A DNA stretch of 64,000 nt, taken from assembly GCA_903813345.2 (NCBI GenBank), contig CAIIXF020000002.1, forward strand, positions 24,382,455-24,446,454. Reading direction: 5' to 3'. The stretch's first letter is position 1. Every line of letters begins with the position of its first letter. This DNA comes from Owenia fusiformis. Lineage: Eukaryota > Annelida > Polychaeta > Sabellida > Oweniidae. A model generated the notes under the pieces. The model worked only from the letters and a program-made list of their open reading frames with translations. It was not told where the DNA came from and made no database searches. Below, one piece after another: positions 1 to 12,457 of the stretch. The position numbers and the translations under genes are program-made.

Positions 1-655
1 TTTTCTTCCATCATGGCATATTTGAATTCTGTGAGTAATTCTCTATCAAAACAACTTTGATATGCACTGTAATTTACCATTATTCAAATTCTAATGATTT
101 ACTGGTTGTCTAAAAAAGGTCAGGCTAAATCCCCATTGACACAATGCTGAAAAACCTTAAAAAGTTCATTTAATCTTCCAAGGATCACAATTTTAATGTG
201 AAATCACAATCCACATGTCAATAAGATCATAAAGTTACATTCCAATGATGTTTTAAGTTGATCCAAATGGAATTACTTCTTAAATCAAGAAATTATGTGA
301 CTCTGGCAATACATTTACATGTATTCTAGCCCTACCCAAGCTCTACCAATACCCATGATGCCATCTATTTTTCATTTATATGGAAAAAGGTCAATTCTAA
401 CTTGAATTATGAATATTTTCTGACCATGAACATAGGTATATCTTTTAGATCTATTCATTATCTTCAAGAAAAGTAAATAAAATGATTAATCAGACCTAAG
501 TGATATTAAAGGGAATGGCCCAATCAACATACTTTTTACTAAAAATGATGACCTAGTTTATACCAAAGATGCAACCTTTAATTATATTGTTGAATGCATA
601 ATTAGAATATGCTTTAAGACATGTTCTATTTCCTAAGAAGAAAAGTGGAGTCCGA
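1..655. other. No gene seen
   Basis: AT-rich sequence with no ORF, splice-bounded exon or repeat that I can support. It could be an intron of a gene extending left of the window. Confidence 0.5.
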
Positions 656-2677
656 TTGACTTTATTATCCCTGTATACCTGTCTTCATGGTCAGGAAATA
701 GTCATAATCAAAGTTATCGCTGCTATAGATAGATTGAGATTAAATAAAGCACCGGGGCACGATCTTGTCACCCCAGAGCATATAAGGTACGGTGGTACAA
801 GGTTAATCTCGGTCTTAACGTATCTATTCAATGCTATAATCGAAAATGAGTTCTTTCCGGATTCTTTTAAAATAGGGGTCTTAATAACGTTATTCAAAGG
901 AGGGAACAAAGATATTTTAGAAAAAGATAACCATAGGGGTATCACGTTAATGACCATATTTAGCAAACTATTTGAAAATTTATACATAGCACGAGTTAAG
1001 GCCGATAATAACATTGAACCGATACATTGTCTGCAAGGGGCAGCAATAGATGGTACTTCTTGTATCCACACATCGATGGTCGTGCGGGAGACTGTCGCGC
1101 ATAATGCGGACAGGGGTAGTGATACATATATAGCATCATTGGACATTAAAAAATGTTACGATTCTGTCTGGATAGATGGGTTGTTGTATACACTCTTTAA
1201 CCAAGGTTTCAAGGGGAAAATATGGAGAATTTTGAAAATTTGGTATTCGGATTATCAATGCAGGGTTAGAGTGGGAAAAACTATGTCTGATCCTTTCTTC
1301 ATTAACCAGGGAGTCCATCAGGGGGGTGTCTGTAGTTTGATGCTCTATATGCGTTTCACAAATAGCCTCTTAAAGGAACTCGAACAAAGCAATGCTGGAT
1401 GCAGAATCGGCAATATTAATGTAACCTCACCCACATACGCCGATGACCTGATCCTCATGGCTGTGTTCCCAAGGTCCTTACAAACATTACTGGACATAGC
1501 ATATCGTTTCAGTACGCGATGGCGTTTCACCTTCCACCCTGGGAAGTCAAAAACGTTGATGGTTTGCACTAAAGAGAGACAGGGCCGCAAAGACTTGTGT
1601 TTTTACCTTGGACCAGATAAAATGGATCATGTCAGAGAATGTACACATGTGGGTCTCATTTTAAATACAAATGGTAACTTGAAACAACATATTGATAATG
1701 CAATGGGAAAGGCTAGAAGGGCTATCAACGCGGGGGTGGGGCTTCTCAGCAGTGACTCCTTCGAATACAATCCACTGACGGCCTCTATTTTATATTGGTC
1801 CATATCGGTACCATCCATGACATACGGTATGGATATCCTGCCATTGAAACAATGTGATTATGATTCCCTTGAATTGACACATAGACAAATAGCAAAACGT
1901 ATTCAACAATTGCCATGTAATGTGCATAACGAAGCTTCCTTGGCACAACTGGGCTGGTCGAGGATTCGTGCGGTCATAGATACAAAAAAGTTAATGTTTC
2001 TGTGGTGTATCCTAAATCTACCAACCACATGTGTGTATAAAATGATTTTTATAATTGAGTTCTTTAGATGGAAGTCAATTTCTGAACATTCAAAGTTGTA
2101 TAGCAACTATTCAGTAATAAATGCAGTTTTGAACCTTGTGACAAGATACAATTTATGGCGATATATTGATGAATATTTTTTGAATTATGACCTGATGCCC
2201 AAATGTGCGTGGAAACGGATTGTTAAAGCACGCATAATGCAGTATGAAGAAGACAGATGGCACTTGTTATGTAACATATCTAACAGACTTAGCGTTTATA
2301 GAACGATACAAGTTACGATAAAACCATGCGTATGGTGGAGAATCTGTCAATCGAATTATAAATATATAGGGATGTGTAGGGATATGGTAAAACTGCTAAC
2401 AGGTGCTTTCCCACTCAACTATGACACCATTTGTCCTCTGTGTGGGATGACAAATGAAACGACAAGGCATTTTCTCTTAGATTGCCTTGAACTTCATGAA
2501 AGTAGGAGTGACTTGTTGGCAGTTTTAAGTGACAGAATATTTGATGGATATAATATGGTTGAAAAAATGGAGGTCTTACTAGGAAAAAATGAAGCATTAG
2601 ACTACAGAATGTATGTGAAGATAATGTTAAGTGTCAAACACATGTTAAAAACAAGAGCTGCAGCTATAGCTCTATAA
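656..2677 (+). mobile_element. 5'-truncated non-LTR retrotransposon with an intact reverse transcriptase frame
   Basis: A 673-codon frame without an ATG at its edge (it opens at TTG), so the start is a truncation point and not a true start. Reverse transcriptase landmarks are LNKAPGHD (residues 29-36), RGITL (94-98), DIKKCYDSVW (163-172), GVHQGG (219-224) and the catalytic YADD (261-264). A C-terminal CPLC...HFLLDC resembles the zinc-knuckle-like motif of several LINE clades. The endonuclease and any ORF1 are absent. The 3' region ends in short ACATAAAC repeats near 2800-2820. I could not find a target-site duplication or assign a clade. The frame has no stop codons, so the insertion is fairly young. 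Confidence 0.85.
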
Positions 2678-4702
2678 ACTATTAAATCAACACAGTTTGC
2701 GTTGTAAATATATATATTTTTATTTTTATATTTTTAATATTGCTACACTAACTTTATAATTATTATGTACTCATCTGCATAGGTGGAAATAAAGATACAT
2801 ATACATAAACATAAACATAAACTGTCTGAAATTGTTTGTGATAACTTACCTGAACATTTGCAGGTCAAATCAGGAGTGACACAATTTATTTCCACCAAAT
2901 TTTTGACATGTCTTCAAATATACGATAGTATTTTCTTCATAAGATAGAGTGTCACTTGTGAAATTTATTGATTGACCTGAGATCGTATCATATCTTTATG
3001 ACATAGATGCGAAATAGCCATATTGAACTTTAATGAATGTTGTTTGCCACTTTTCGACAATTTCGTCAAAATTTGGGGGTTTTGGGGAGGGGTACAATTA
3101 AGTAAAAAATTCACCTGATTCAGACTATCCTTAAATGAGCACTGATTCACCCGAGAGCATAACTTTTCCAAAACATGTTAGTGTTATTTTTGGACCACTC
3201 ACATTAATGTTTCGTCTAATTTTCCCTCAGAGTTTCCTTATCATTGTCTTAGGCCATATTTGTTGAGATATATGAATGTTCATTATTAAAATCTTGCCTT
3301 CCTTTGCAGTTGGAGAAGACTCGGCATTAGGTGTTATAAGTCCCAGACCACGATACATAAAAACTAACAACACAATGACATAGAACTGATAAACGTTTTC
3401 TCTTGTGCGTGTCAGCCATGGTCTACCAAATTAATTGCTATTCAGTGGGAAGAAACTCATTTTTCAGTTTCCATTTTAATTTCCTGACAAATAGAGCGAT
3501 CATCCCAGCATTTTTTCTATGATCTATATATTTATGTGCCTTAGCAACTTCTGTTTTAGAGAACAATAAAACAATAGAAAAGATTACTTTACCATAATTC
3601 TAATCATCCCACATTGTAGACATATTTAGAATTAAAAATATGAAGAGAATGACAAAACCTCTTAAAACACATTTCTTAGGAAACAAATAGTGTGGTATTC
3701 TTGTTACTATGGCAACAGAGTTTTTTCTTTTTGTCATTTTTGTCATACAGATTACCTATCATACCAGGACCAAATCCTGAAAATTTGAATTCAGTATCTT
3801 CATTAGTATCTTAGATATATAGGTTTCTTATAGTATCCCCTGCAGATTTCATCGGAGTATAAGGAAAATGCTCTGAAGAGGGATGCCCAAGGATGCCACT
3901 TAACAGTTCTGGTATTTTTGAGGTCCCAACCCTCTATTCATGGGAATAGTTAACCATTGTAAAGCTACTCATGGTTAACTGACAGAATTGATTGTATCTT
4001 CAACTAAGAAGTCAATAAAATGTTAAAACCAGAAGAAAACCACACCAACTTTCTTCTATTTACCAGGGGTAGGGCATTATAAAGTCATATTAAAATTACA
4101 AAATAGTACTTCATCACTATAATAGATGTATTACAATATCAAACATAACTTAGGAATGTTGTTAGAATACTACTTTGAGCTGTTAAAGTTATCATATTTT
4201 GCTTGAAGCTACAAATATAAAATAAGCAAGAAAAAAATGACAAAAATTGCATATTTTTTCTAATTAATTGTATTTTTCCGAAACCAACAAAGATATCAAC
4301 CTATGACTTTAGGATAGTATTCATCTCTGTACTAACAATGTATGCTGTAGAACTCAGAACAATAGTTTATATATCCTTTGAGTTATGAACTAATATTATA
4401 GTACCCCCTAAGATAATTTCCTAGGGGGGTAAAAACGCTAAAATGCAGTGTCGTGACCACCCCGTTGAGCTGTCATCTTTTAATATCTTTATCAGCATGA
4501 AAAACTGATCCAGAAAAAATAGGTCTGTTGCTTTTTCTAAAAAATGCCTCAAAAAGTTTTTCCCTTGAGATATTCTGAAATTGGAACCTGTCTATTGAGG
4601 CATTTTTTCAAATTTTTGTTCAAATTTCATTAGATGTGATAAGACTGGAATTCTCATAATGTGCTTCAAATATGTTGTGATTCGTGAAAAATATTTTTTC
4701 AG
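2678..4702. other. LINE 3' tail, then unassigned sequence
   Basis: About 140 bp of retrotransposon 3' region ending in ATACATAAACATAAAC repeats, then unique-looking AT-rich DNA. An inverted pair AAAAAATGCCTCAA/TTGAGGCATTTTTT lies at 4540-4605. Confidence 0.45.
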
Positions 4703-4833
4703 ATATAGGTGAAATGAAACGTCTGCTAGATTTATTTGAACATCAACGAGACAAGTTTGACAGCTTGCGAAAGTTTCTAATCGCCCAAGAGCACAATCCT
4801 GATGCTGGATGTCCAAGATCTTGTGGACCATAG
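4703..4833 (+). CDS. Candidate terminal coding exon of an unknown gene
   Basis: A strong acceptor (ATTTTTTCAG) precedes an open frame (first full codon 4705) reading IGEMKRLLDLFEHQRDKF, then DSLRKFLIAQEHNPDAGC and PRSCGP, with TAG at 4831-4833. The heptad-like charged helix and even codon choice look coding, and AATAAA follows at 4917-4922. Phase 1 is required from an upstream exon that I could not identify; it may lie left of the window. The overlapping 111-codon minus-strand frame is taken as its shadow. No family recognised. Confidence 0.4.
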
Positions 4834-4950
4834 ATAAAAGACAACCAAATATTATGGGTAAAATGAGCTCCAGGAGTTCATATGATTTGTGATGAATGCA
4901 TTCAATGTAAAAAAGAAATAAATTCAAGGAGGTGATAGCTCAGGAGCCAC

Positions 4951-5501
4951 GATATGACCTCAGAGCAATACCATAATGAATGCCTCAATACCACAATGAA
5001 TGCCTCAATACCACAATAAATGCCTTAATACCCCAATGAATGCCTCAATACCACAATGAATGCCTCAATACCACAATAAATGCTTCAATACCACAATGAA
5101 TGCCTCAATACCACAATGAAAGCCTCAATACCACAATGAATGCCTTAATACCCCAATGAATGCCTCAATACCACACTGAATGACTCAATACAACAATGAA
5201 TGCCTCAATACCGCAATGAATGCCTCAATACCACACTGAATAACTCAATACCACAATGAATGCCTCAATACCACAATAAATGCTTCAATACCACAATGAA
5301 TGCCTCAATACCACAATGAAAGCCTCAATACCACAATGAATGCCTTAATACCCCAATGAATGCCTCAATACCACACTGAATGACTCAATACCACAATGAA
5401 TGCCTTAATACCCCAATGAATGCCTCAATACCACACTGAATGACTCAATACAACAATGAATGCCTCAATACCGCAATGAATGCCTCAATACCACGCTGAA
5501 C
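4951..5501. repeat. 20-bp minisatellite, about 27 units
   Basis: The consensus unit is GAATGCCTCAATACCACAAT. Variant units (CACTGAATGACTC, CCCCAATG, CCGCAATG, TGCTTC) recur in the same order, so blocks of several units have been copied together (higher-order structure). The core AATGCCTCAA also occurs as an inverted pair upstream at 4541-4605. Confidence 0.9.
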
Positions 5502-6904
5502 CTCATGGCACATTTCACTCCACTCAAACATTAGGATATGACGAGCAGCTTCTGATCATCCACATGCAATCAAATTGAATCAAAAGACAAGATTATTCAT
5601 GGCAGCTTTAATTAAGCCTATTTTAACAGCGTGTCAATAATTATCTGAAAGTGGTTACAGGTGGTTATTTCTTGCATTAGTATAGAAGGTTAATTTTACC
5701 AGTAGCCATATTAATTAGACTGCCCCGATATCATGGTTATAGTCCCAAACAAAATTTCATAATGCTTAATTTCAACCACCTAAATAAAATAAACTTTTCA
5801 TTATTACTATATAGTATCATTTTCAGATTATATTTTTCAAGATGGGAATCATTTTTCAAATATCTGATTGTCACTTTGTAAAGATAAAATAAGATTATTG
5901 AAAAATATCACTCACAATATACATTATAAGATATTTATAAGTACATGTATATCATTATGGAATATACCCTTTGCATTCGTTTGACTTCACTTCTGAAAAG
6001 AGAGCTCTGATCTTTCTGATCTCACCGAGCTAATCAGAGTTCGACGTCAAAAAATATGGACGACTTTCTATATGTTCATTTCCTCTGCCACCTGGCATGT
6101 TAATGAGCACGTATTTAGCACGTGCTCCTTCCACTTTCCTGACTGGTTGAGAAAGGGTCAGCGTGGTAGGTTTGAAATGATTTATTACCCGGGCGGGCTG
6201 TCACAGGAACAAATCTTTGGGCCGAGGCTGCTAAACTGTAATATAGTCTATACTAGGCAGAGGGTAGTTTATAACTAGACTCTGCGCGGAGAGTATATGG
6301 AATACTTAATTTGTGATTGAAAATCACTTTCGTGATTCATGAAAAATATTTTCATTAAATTCATGAAAAGATTTCCCCCGAATCTCAATGTACCTGTAAT
6401 ATAAGAACATGTTTAAGACTGGAAACAATATGCAAGATTGAAAAATCAAGTAAAACACCAGAGAATGCATTTGATTTTGGCTTTAATAAAATAAATACAC
6501 AATATAATTAATAAAAAATCTTGAATTTGATGCTAGTTTAAAGATGTTGTCCAAACCACACCACTCCCATTCCTGGTATATTGAAATTTGAAAATGTTGA
6601 TTTGCAATTCATTTAGATACTAGTAATCAATATTTGAACAAAATCTTCATTTACCCATCTTTGTTCTTTCCCAATTGTTGACAACAGTAATGGATACCAC
6701 CTCTAAACTGATACTGTTTAAACTTCTCTCTTAAGTAAACTTGAGACTTTATTGTTCTATTACTTACCTCCATTTTTCTTTGTCCGACAAGTGGGATAGA
6801 TCAGCACTCTGAAAAGCACATTGATTTTAACCATAAATTAAATTATATGAGAATGATACATAGCGATCATCAGAAATATTATACATTTAAATTGTGTCAA
6901 ACAT

Positions 6905-7053
6905 GGCATTTAAGATGCAAAATGTCACAACCTGCCATTTGTTACAAATGCCAAATGTCAACCACCAAATGCCAAACACCAACTTCAAAACGCCATCCAC
7001 AAAAAAAGTTAGAGACTATAACAAATTGTCACCGCTTGAGGTGGTGACATAAA
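6905..7053 (+). repeat. Short copy of the GTCACC-hairpin repeat
   Basis: It shares AAAATGTCACAACCTGCCAT, a run of CCAAATGCCAAACACCAAC, AGACTATAACAAATTGTCAC, and the terminal hairpin ending GTGGTGACATAA, with the 24-kb copy. Confidence 0.6.
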
Positions 7054-7361
7054 AAATAAGGCTCTTAATAAACCTTCTTAAAGCTGGACTTCGCTCCGAA
7101 ACGCAATCTTGGGTTGTTTCGGGGGTGAACTTTATCATTTTGAGCTTAATGAAAGATTATAGAATGATGAACAAATGGGGCAAATCTTGTGTAGAAATAT
7201 TTACGATAAATGTGTCATTTCAAAGATTTTTCATTGAATTTGCTTCGATCGGAGCCGGCGATATGATTTTGGAAAGGTTTCTAATGAAGAACGTGACGTC
7301 ACTTCCGAATCATAGCATTCAAAATAAGTAGCGTTCAATTACTTCCACCATTCATAATAAT

Positions 7362-7429
7362 ACGGTGGTGTAGCGGTAGAATCCTCGCTTAGCTCGCGGG
7401 AGGCCCGGGTTCGAATCCCGCATTCGCCT
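7362..7429 (+). tRNA. tRNA-like sequence (probable pseudo-tRNA or SINE head)
   Basis: TGTAGCGGTAGAATCC (A-box/D-arm like), an anticodon stem CTCGC/GCGGG with loop TTAGCTC, and a perfect B box GGTTCGAATCC, followed by TTTTTATTTTTTT (a Pol III terminator). The D, anticodon and T arms resemble a glycine-type tRNA. The loop would give anticodon AGC, and the acceptor ends (ACGGTGG/ATTCGCC) do not pair. It is unlikely to be a functional tRNA. Confidence 0.4.
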
Positions 7430-9000
7430 TTTTATTTTTTTAACTAAATGATTGTTCTTTGATATTACGCAGAAAAAACAATTTTTATTTACATAAACTT
7501 TATATTAGAGCTTGAAAATGTAAAAACAATATATGTCAACATTTTGCGTTTTGGAGCGATGTGCAGGTTTAAGCAATCCACGTTCATAAAGTATAAAGAA
7601 ACCTGGAAGACAGTCTTGCATCAAGCCAAATGTATATCCTCTTAACATACATCCTGCTACACAAGGTAGGAAAATAGAAAACAAGAGGGGGATGGGCTTG
7701 ATGCAACACTATAGAAATTTATCCAAAAAAGAAAAATGAAGATATTAAAACAAATTTCAATTCATATTTAAACCCATCTGTATTTGCATTACAAATTAAA
7801 AAATTTAAAGCCAAAAAGCCCATTCATCTATTGATAATAACACACACTCAAATAAATGCAGAGCAATAGGTTATAGAAGCCAAATTTGAAATAAGAATGA
7901 TTCAACCAATTAACATAGAGGTTAAGATAACTAAGATAACTTCATAGGAGAATCATTTTAAAAAACGATTTGGAAACTTTTTGTAGGTACCAAAATAAGC
8001 GCTGACCACATTTAAAATATGAAAAAGATCTGCGCTTGTGTGGAAGAATTTTTTGGGCCCCTAAATCCAAAAATTAGGCCCAAATTGTGAAAATGCCAAG
8101 TAATGGCCTAGGGGGAGGGGCCTCATGGGACCCTGGATCCGCCAGTAACAATAACATCACTATTACACCTCGTATTTGGCAAATAATATGTAATTTGCAC
8201 ATTCAATATCTGGTAATCAGGTATTAAATGGTCCCTGCCCTAGAAAGGAGAGATAAGGGTACTCCTGGACCCCCTCTTTAACAAAAATACAAAAAATAAA
8301 ATAGGGGGATAAGTCAAAGAGGTCTTTCCTTAACCCTTTCACAACGAATACAATAACAAGACAATTGGTGCATAAATGCAACCATGATACCATGTATGCC
8401 CAGGACATTTATTTTTTGAAAGTGAAGAAAAAAAACCTTGAAATAAAAGTTTTTAAGAGGATGTTGATAAGGCTATATGTCAGAAATTGTTGAGGAATAT
8501 AACCACTGTTTTCTTCGATATGATGAAAGAAATGTCACAAAAGAGTGAAGGAGATAATCAAAAGATAAAAACCGTTTATAAACAGAATAGAGCCAAGTGA
8601 AGGAATTGTCGCAGAACAGAAAATAAGCCAGGAATGACAAACAATGAGTGTGACTGTACCTTTAATTGGTTGAAATGATCAATGTCATATTTTGGGAATT
8701 TCTTATTCACAGGGTTGGAACCAGTCATGGTTAGTGTAGTAGTATACGGTTTATTGAGTGACTAACTGACAGTGATTGAGGGAAAAGATCCTAGTTTCTT
8801 CTCAAGTTATTGATACAAGATTGGATCGCGTCAGTTTGCTCTCGGCCAGTCTTATACACAGAGATGTTAGGTGTAAAGTCTGCTTGTTACATTACAGGAC
8901 CTGTGAAAGCAAATACAGGATTCAGCTAATATATGAAATTAAAGGTACAAAACAGACATATATATATCCATTTAGGGTGTTGAGACTTGTGACTTGAGAA

Positions 9001-12000
9001 TAGTGTTGTCACGATGTGCCATAATCGTACATCGATGCATGGGCAATATTCAGTAGTAAACATCAATGTACATCGCCAAAAAGTCAGAGAAAAGTGCACT
9101 GAAATACAGAACGCTAATGCACTAAAATACCGACAAATAAATAAGAGTACCCTGGTACATTCGGGAACTTCTAGTAACGGTGAAATGAAAGTAAAGTAAT
9201 TTTTTTTGATTAATGATTCATTTCGACTAGCTAAAACAGTTTTAAAGCGAAAGATTATCAGAAAACATCAAGGAAAATGAAATAAGACATGAGAAAGGTA
9301 AGCGATTTGCGTCAAAATAAGATAAGAAAGGGTGATTTTTAGCAAATTAATTTTTTTTAAAAACATTGATGTTTTGTTTCAGACATCTTCAATCTATCTT
9401 TATTTCTTTTTAAAATATGTTTTACAGTACAAATCTACATAATTGCATTAAAATGATGCATTTTAATTTCATGTGTATCTTTACAATAGTTGACAAATAT
9501 GATATACCACATTTCATTAAGCCATTCATTAAAATGTTTGTAGTCAATGTTTCGTGTTTTATATCCAAAAATCAATGTTTTAATATCTGTTAAATCTATT
9601 GTGATTTTAAAATGATTAAAAATGTACTCTTCTAATTGTTTTAGCACTCTGTTTACTCTTTTGCAATCTAAGAATAAATGTTTATAATTTTCAACTACAT
9701 TACATAAATCACAGTTTTCAGTTTGACTTATTTGCCATCTTTTAAGTAAGAACTTACATGGTAAAATGTTATGAAGCAATTTATATTTACAATTTGCAGA
9801 TTTTTTGTTCTGACACTTATACAAGAAAACCCATACACACTTGAAAAGTTCAGTATAATCTTGAAGCTTACATAGATCAACCCATACCTTTTCCATGAAT
9901 GGTTTTGATTTGATCTTGTCAATTAGAATTATATAAATGTCTTTTGAAGTAGTTTTTTTAGTCAGACACTGATATGTGTTGGAAGTAACATTATAAATTT
10001 TTAATGACTGTTGTGTTGAAACTTTTGTCTTCTTGCTCTCTTGTGAGTTCATCCTGTCAGCAAAGTACGTGGGTATTGCATGTCTGATTTGACTATATTC
10101 CGACATCCAATTGATTTTATTATTGAGTTTGTTTAACACATGTCTTTGGGATCCCATTAAGTCATTTATGTAAATAATCTCAGAATTTATCCAGTTCTTG
10201 AAATATAGACTTTTGTTTTTGAAGATTACATTTGAATTGTTCCAAATAACTTGCTTTCTAATGTCAGCAAATGATTTGTTTCTGGAGGATGCTCCTCCAA
10301 TAAGGCCCCATGCATCTAGAATGTCTTGGTAAAATTTAGGAAGGATGTTAAAGTTAGTTATATTTTTTGTAGTTCCATATGCACAGCTGAAGATGAGTAA
10401 CTCATTTTTTCCTAATCCCAGTTTACTTAAAATTTCTCTTGCTAGCAAGTTCCAATTGTCAGATGCATTACCGTAAAATATGTCAATGATCCATTTTATT
10501 TTAAAAGAGCTGAATTTAGACTTAAGATCAGGCATCGAAAGTCCACCTTCCATAATAGGCCCAATTAAAGTTGATCGTTGTATTTTGTCTCTTTTTCCGT
10601 CCCATAGAAAATTGTAAAGTTCTGTATTTATTTGTTTGATAAAATTGTCACTGGGTGTTTCAAGACATTTTGCTAGGTACATTAGTTGAGATAATGCTAA
10701 AGTTTTAATGATAACAATCTTTCCATATAAAGTTAATTTTCGTTTTTTTCCAAAGATTTAAGGCTCGTTTTAATTTGTCAGCTTTATTGTTCCAGTTTAG
10801 CTCATGCACTGCTTGAGAATCACATCCAAAAAAGACACCAAGTGATTTAATTTCTGTTTTCCATGCTATATTCAATAGTTTGTCATTTTTATTGTTTCTT
10901 AAACTGCCTAATTTTATGCCTTCTGTTTTTTCAATATTTAGCTGCAGACCTGAAACAGCTCCAAATCTCTTTATTTCCTGAATAGCCGCATCAATAGAAG
11001 TTTTACCAGTCAAAAATAAAGTAGTGTCGTCTGCTAATTGACAAAGTTTTACTTGGTTTTTCCCAATTCTGATACCTTTTATCTTAATATTATTTCGGAT
11101 GTTTACTGCCATGATTTCTGCTGCAACTAGGTAGATCAGCGAACTCAGGGGGCAGCCCTGTCGAATACCACGGCTTATGTCAAAGTATGGTGAGAGGTTT
11201 CCATTGTTGGATACACAACTTTGTACTCCATTATACAGTGATCTTATCCAGGTGATAAAACTGTCTCCAAAGTTAAATTTTTTAAGTGCTTCAGTTACAA
11301 ATGGTATCTCTAAACAATCAAAACATTTGCTGAAATCTGCAAAAATTATTGCTGATTCGACTGCTTTTTTATGTTTATTTGTGTATTCAATTATGTCATT
11401 AATTAACCGTATATTGTAACCTATAAAACGCCCTTTGATATATCCTTGTTGATCCGTTTTAATAATATGAGGCAGCACTTTATGTAATCTCTGTGCTAAC
11501 ACATGTGCACAAAGTTTATAGTCAACATTTAACATGCTTAATGGTCTCCAATTAGAAAGTAATTTATTGTCATTTTTCTTGAATAAGAGTTTAATCAGGC
11601 CTTGTCTTTGTGTGTTGATTAATTGTCCTTTATTATAACCATCATTTAAAACATCTACAAGTTTACAGCCTAAAACTGGCCAAAATGTTCTATAAAATTC
11701 CACAGATAAACCATCTGGTCCAGGTGATTTATTTAATTTCATACTGAATATAGAGCTTTGTGCTTCATCAAGATTAATTTTCCCATCACATAACTTTGCT
11801 TGATCATCTGTTAGCTTTTGTTTGACATTAGTGTTTTGAATATAGTGTTCAATTTTTCCTGGATCAATATGTTTAGAGCGATATAAATTTTCATAATAGT
11901 TTTGTTCCATTTGCAGAATCTCATTTTGATCAGTTGTTATGGACCCATTATTCCTTTTCAGACTAAAAATTGTTTGATTTTTTTGTTGCTGCTTTTCAAG

Positions 12001-12449
12001 ACCAAGGAAAAATTTTGTGTTTCGTTCTCCATTTTCCGTCCATTGTATTCTTGATCTAATTTGTGCTGCTTTGGCTTCATCTTCAATTAATATATTAAAT
12101 TGACCTTGATAATAATCTGAGTTAATGTCATTGTTTATTTTATGTTCTAAATACATTTTCAGTTTGCTTTTAGTTCTGGCTTTTTGTTTTGAATAATCAA
12201 TTGATTTTTCCTTAACTTTAATTTTAAATAATTCCCACTGATCTCCTATTTCCAATGGAGATTTATTATTTAGAGTCTCTTTTGCAATATTTGATACTGA
12301 TTTTTTATAAACATCATCCTTTAAGAGACTATTGTTGAGTTTCCAAACTCCTATTGTTGAGTTTCCAAACTGTTTCAGACATCGATGCATCGCCAGATTC
12401 AGCTTTGACGATGTATATCACGATGTATCGATTAATCGCGACAACACTA
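9001..12449. mobile_element. hAT-type non-autonomous DNA transposon, interrupted by a LINE
   Basis: The ends are TAGTGTTGTC at 9001 and its complement GACAACACTA ending 12449, with related subterminal sequence (CGAT, ACATCGATGCAT). It is flanked by an exact 8-bp duplication, CTTGAGAA, at 8993-9000 and 12450-12457. An 8-bp duplication with this type of terminal repeat is characteristic of hAT. Without the nested LINE the element is about 0.45 kb and has no transposase. Confidence 0.8.
9388..12370 (-). mobile_element. Tx1/L1-like non-LTR retrotransposon, 5'-truncated, one frameshift
   Basis: Two minus-strand frames, 12390-10705 and 10682-9435, belong to one polypeptide broken by a single frame change in a run of seven T (plus strand) at about 10743-10749. 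The upstream part runs from the end of the endonuclease linker (GVWKLNNSLL) through the reverse transcriptase: KLNKSPGPDG, NWRPLSMLNVDYK, DFSKCFD, GIRQGCPLS and LADDTTLFL. The downstream part has FLWDGKRDKIQRS and a CDLC...HLFLDC knuckle. The element is flanked by 13-bp target-site duplications, TGTTTCAGACATC, at 9375-9387 and 12371-12383, which fix its ends. It is nested inside the element 9001-12449. Confidence 0.88.
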
Positions 12450-12457
12450 CTTGAGAA

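Noticed and set aside
3850-3953. Possible exon reading SEYKENALKRDAQG after a CTGCAG acceptor
   Set aside because: Short, no good donor, and phase does not connect to the 4703 candidate exon. Could be chance.
4592-4927. 111-codon minus-strand frame
   Set aside because: Composition is unremarkable, and the plus strand has a better-supported exon with acceptor, stop and poly(A) signal.
5001-5500. CRISPR-like array of 20-bp repeats
   Set aside because: Units are contiguous with no unique spacers and the genome is clearly animal; it is a minisatellite.
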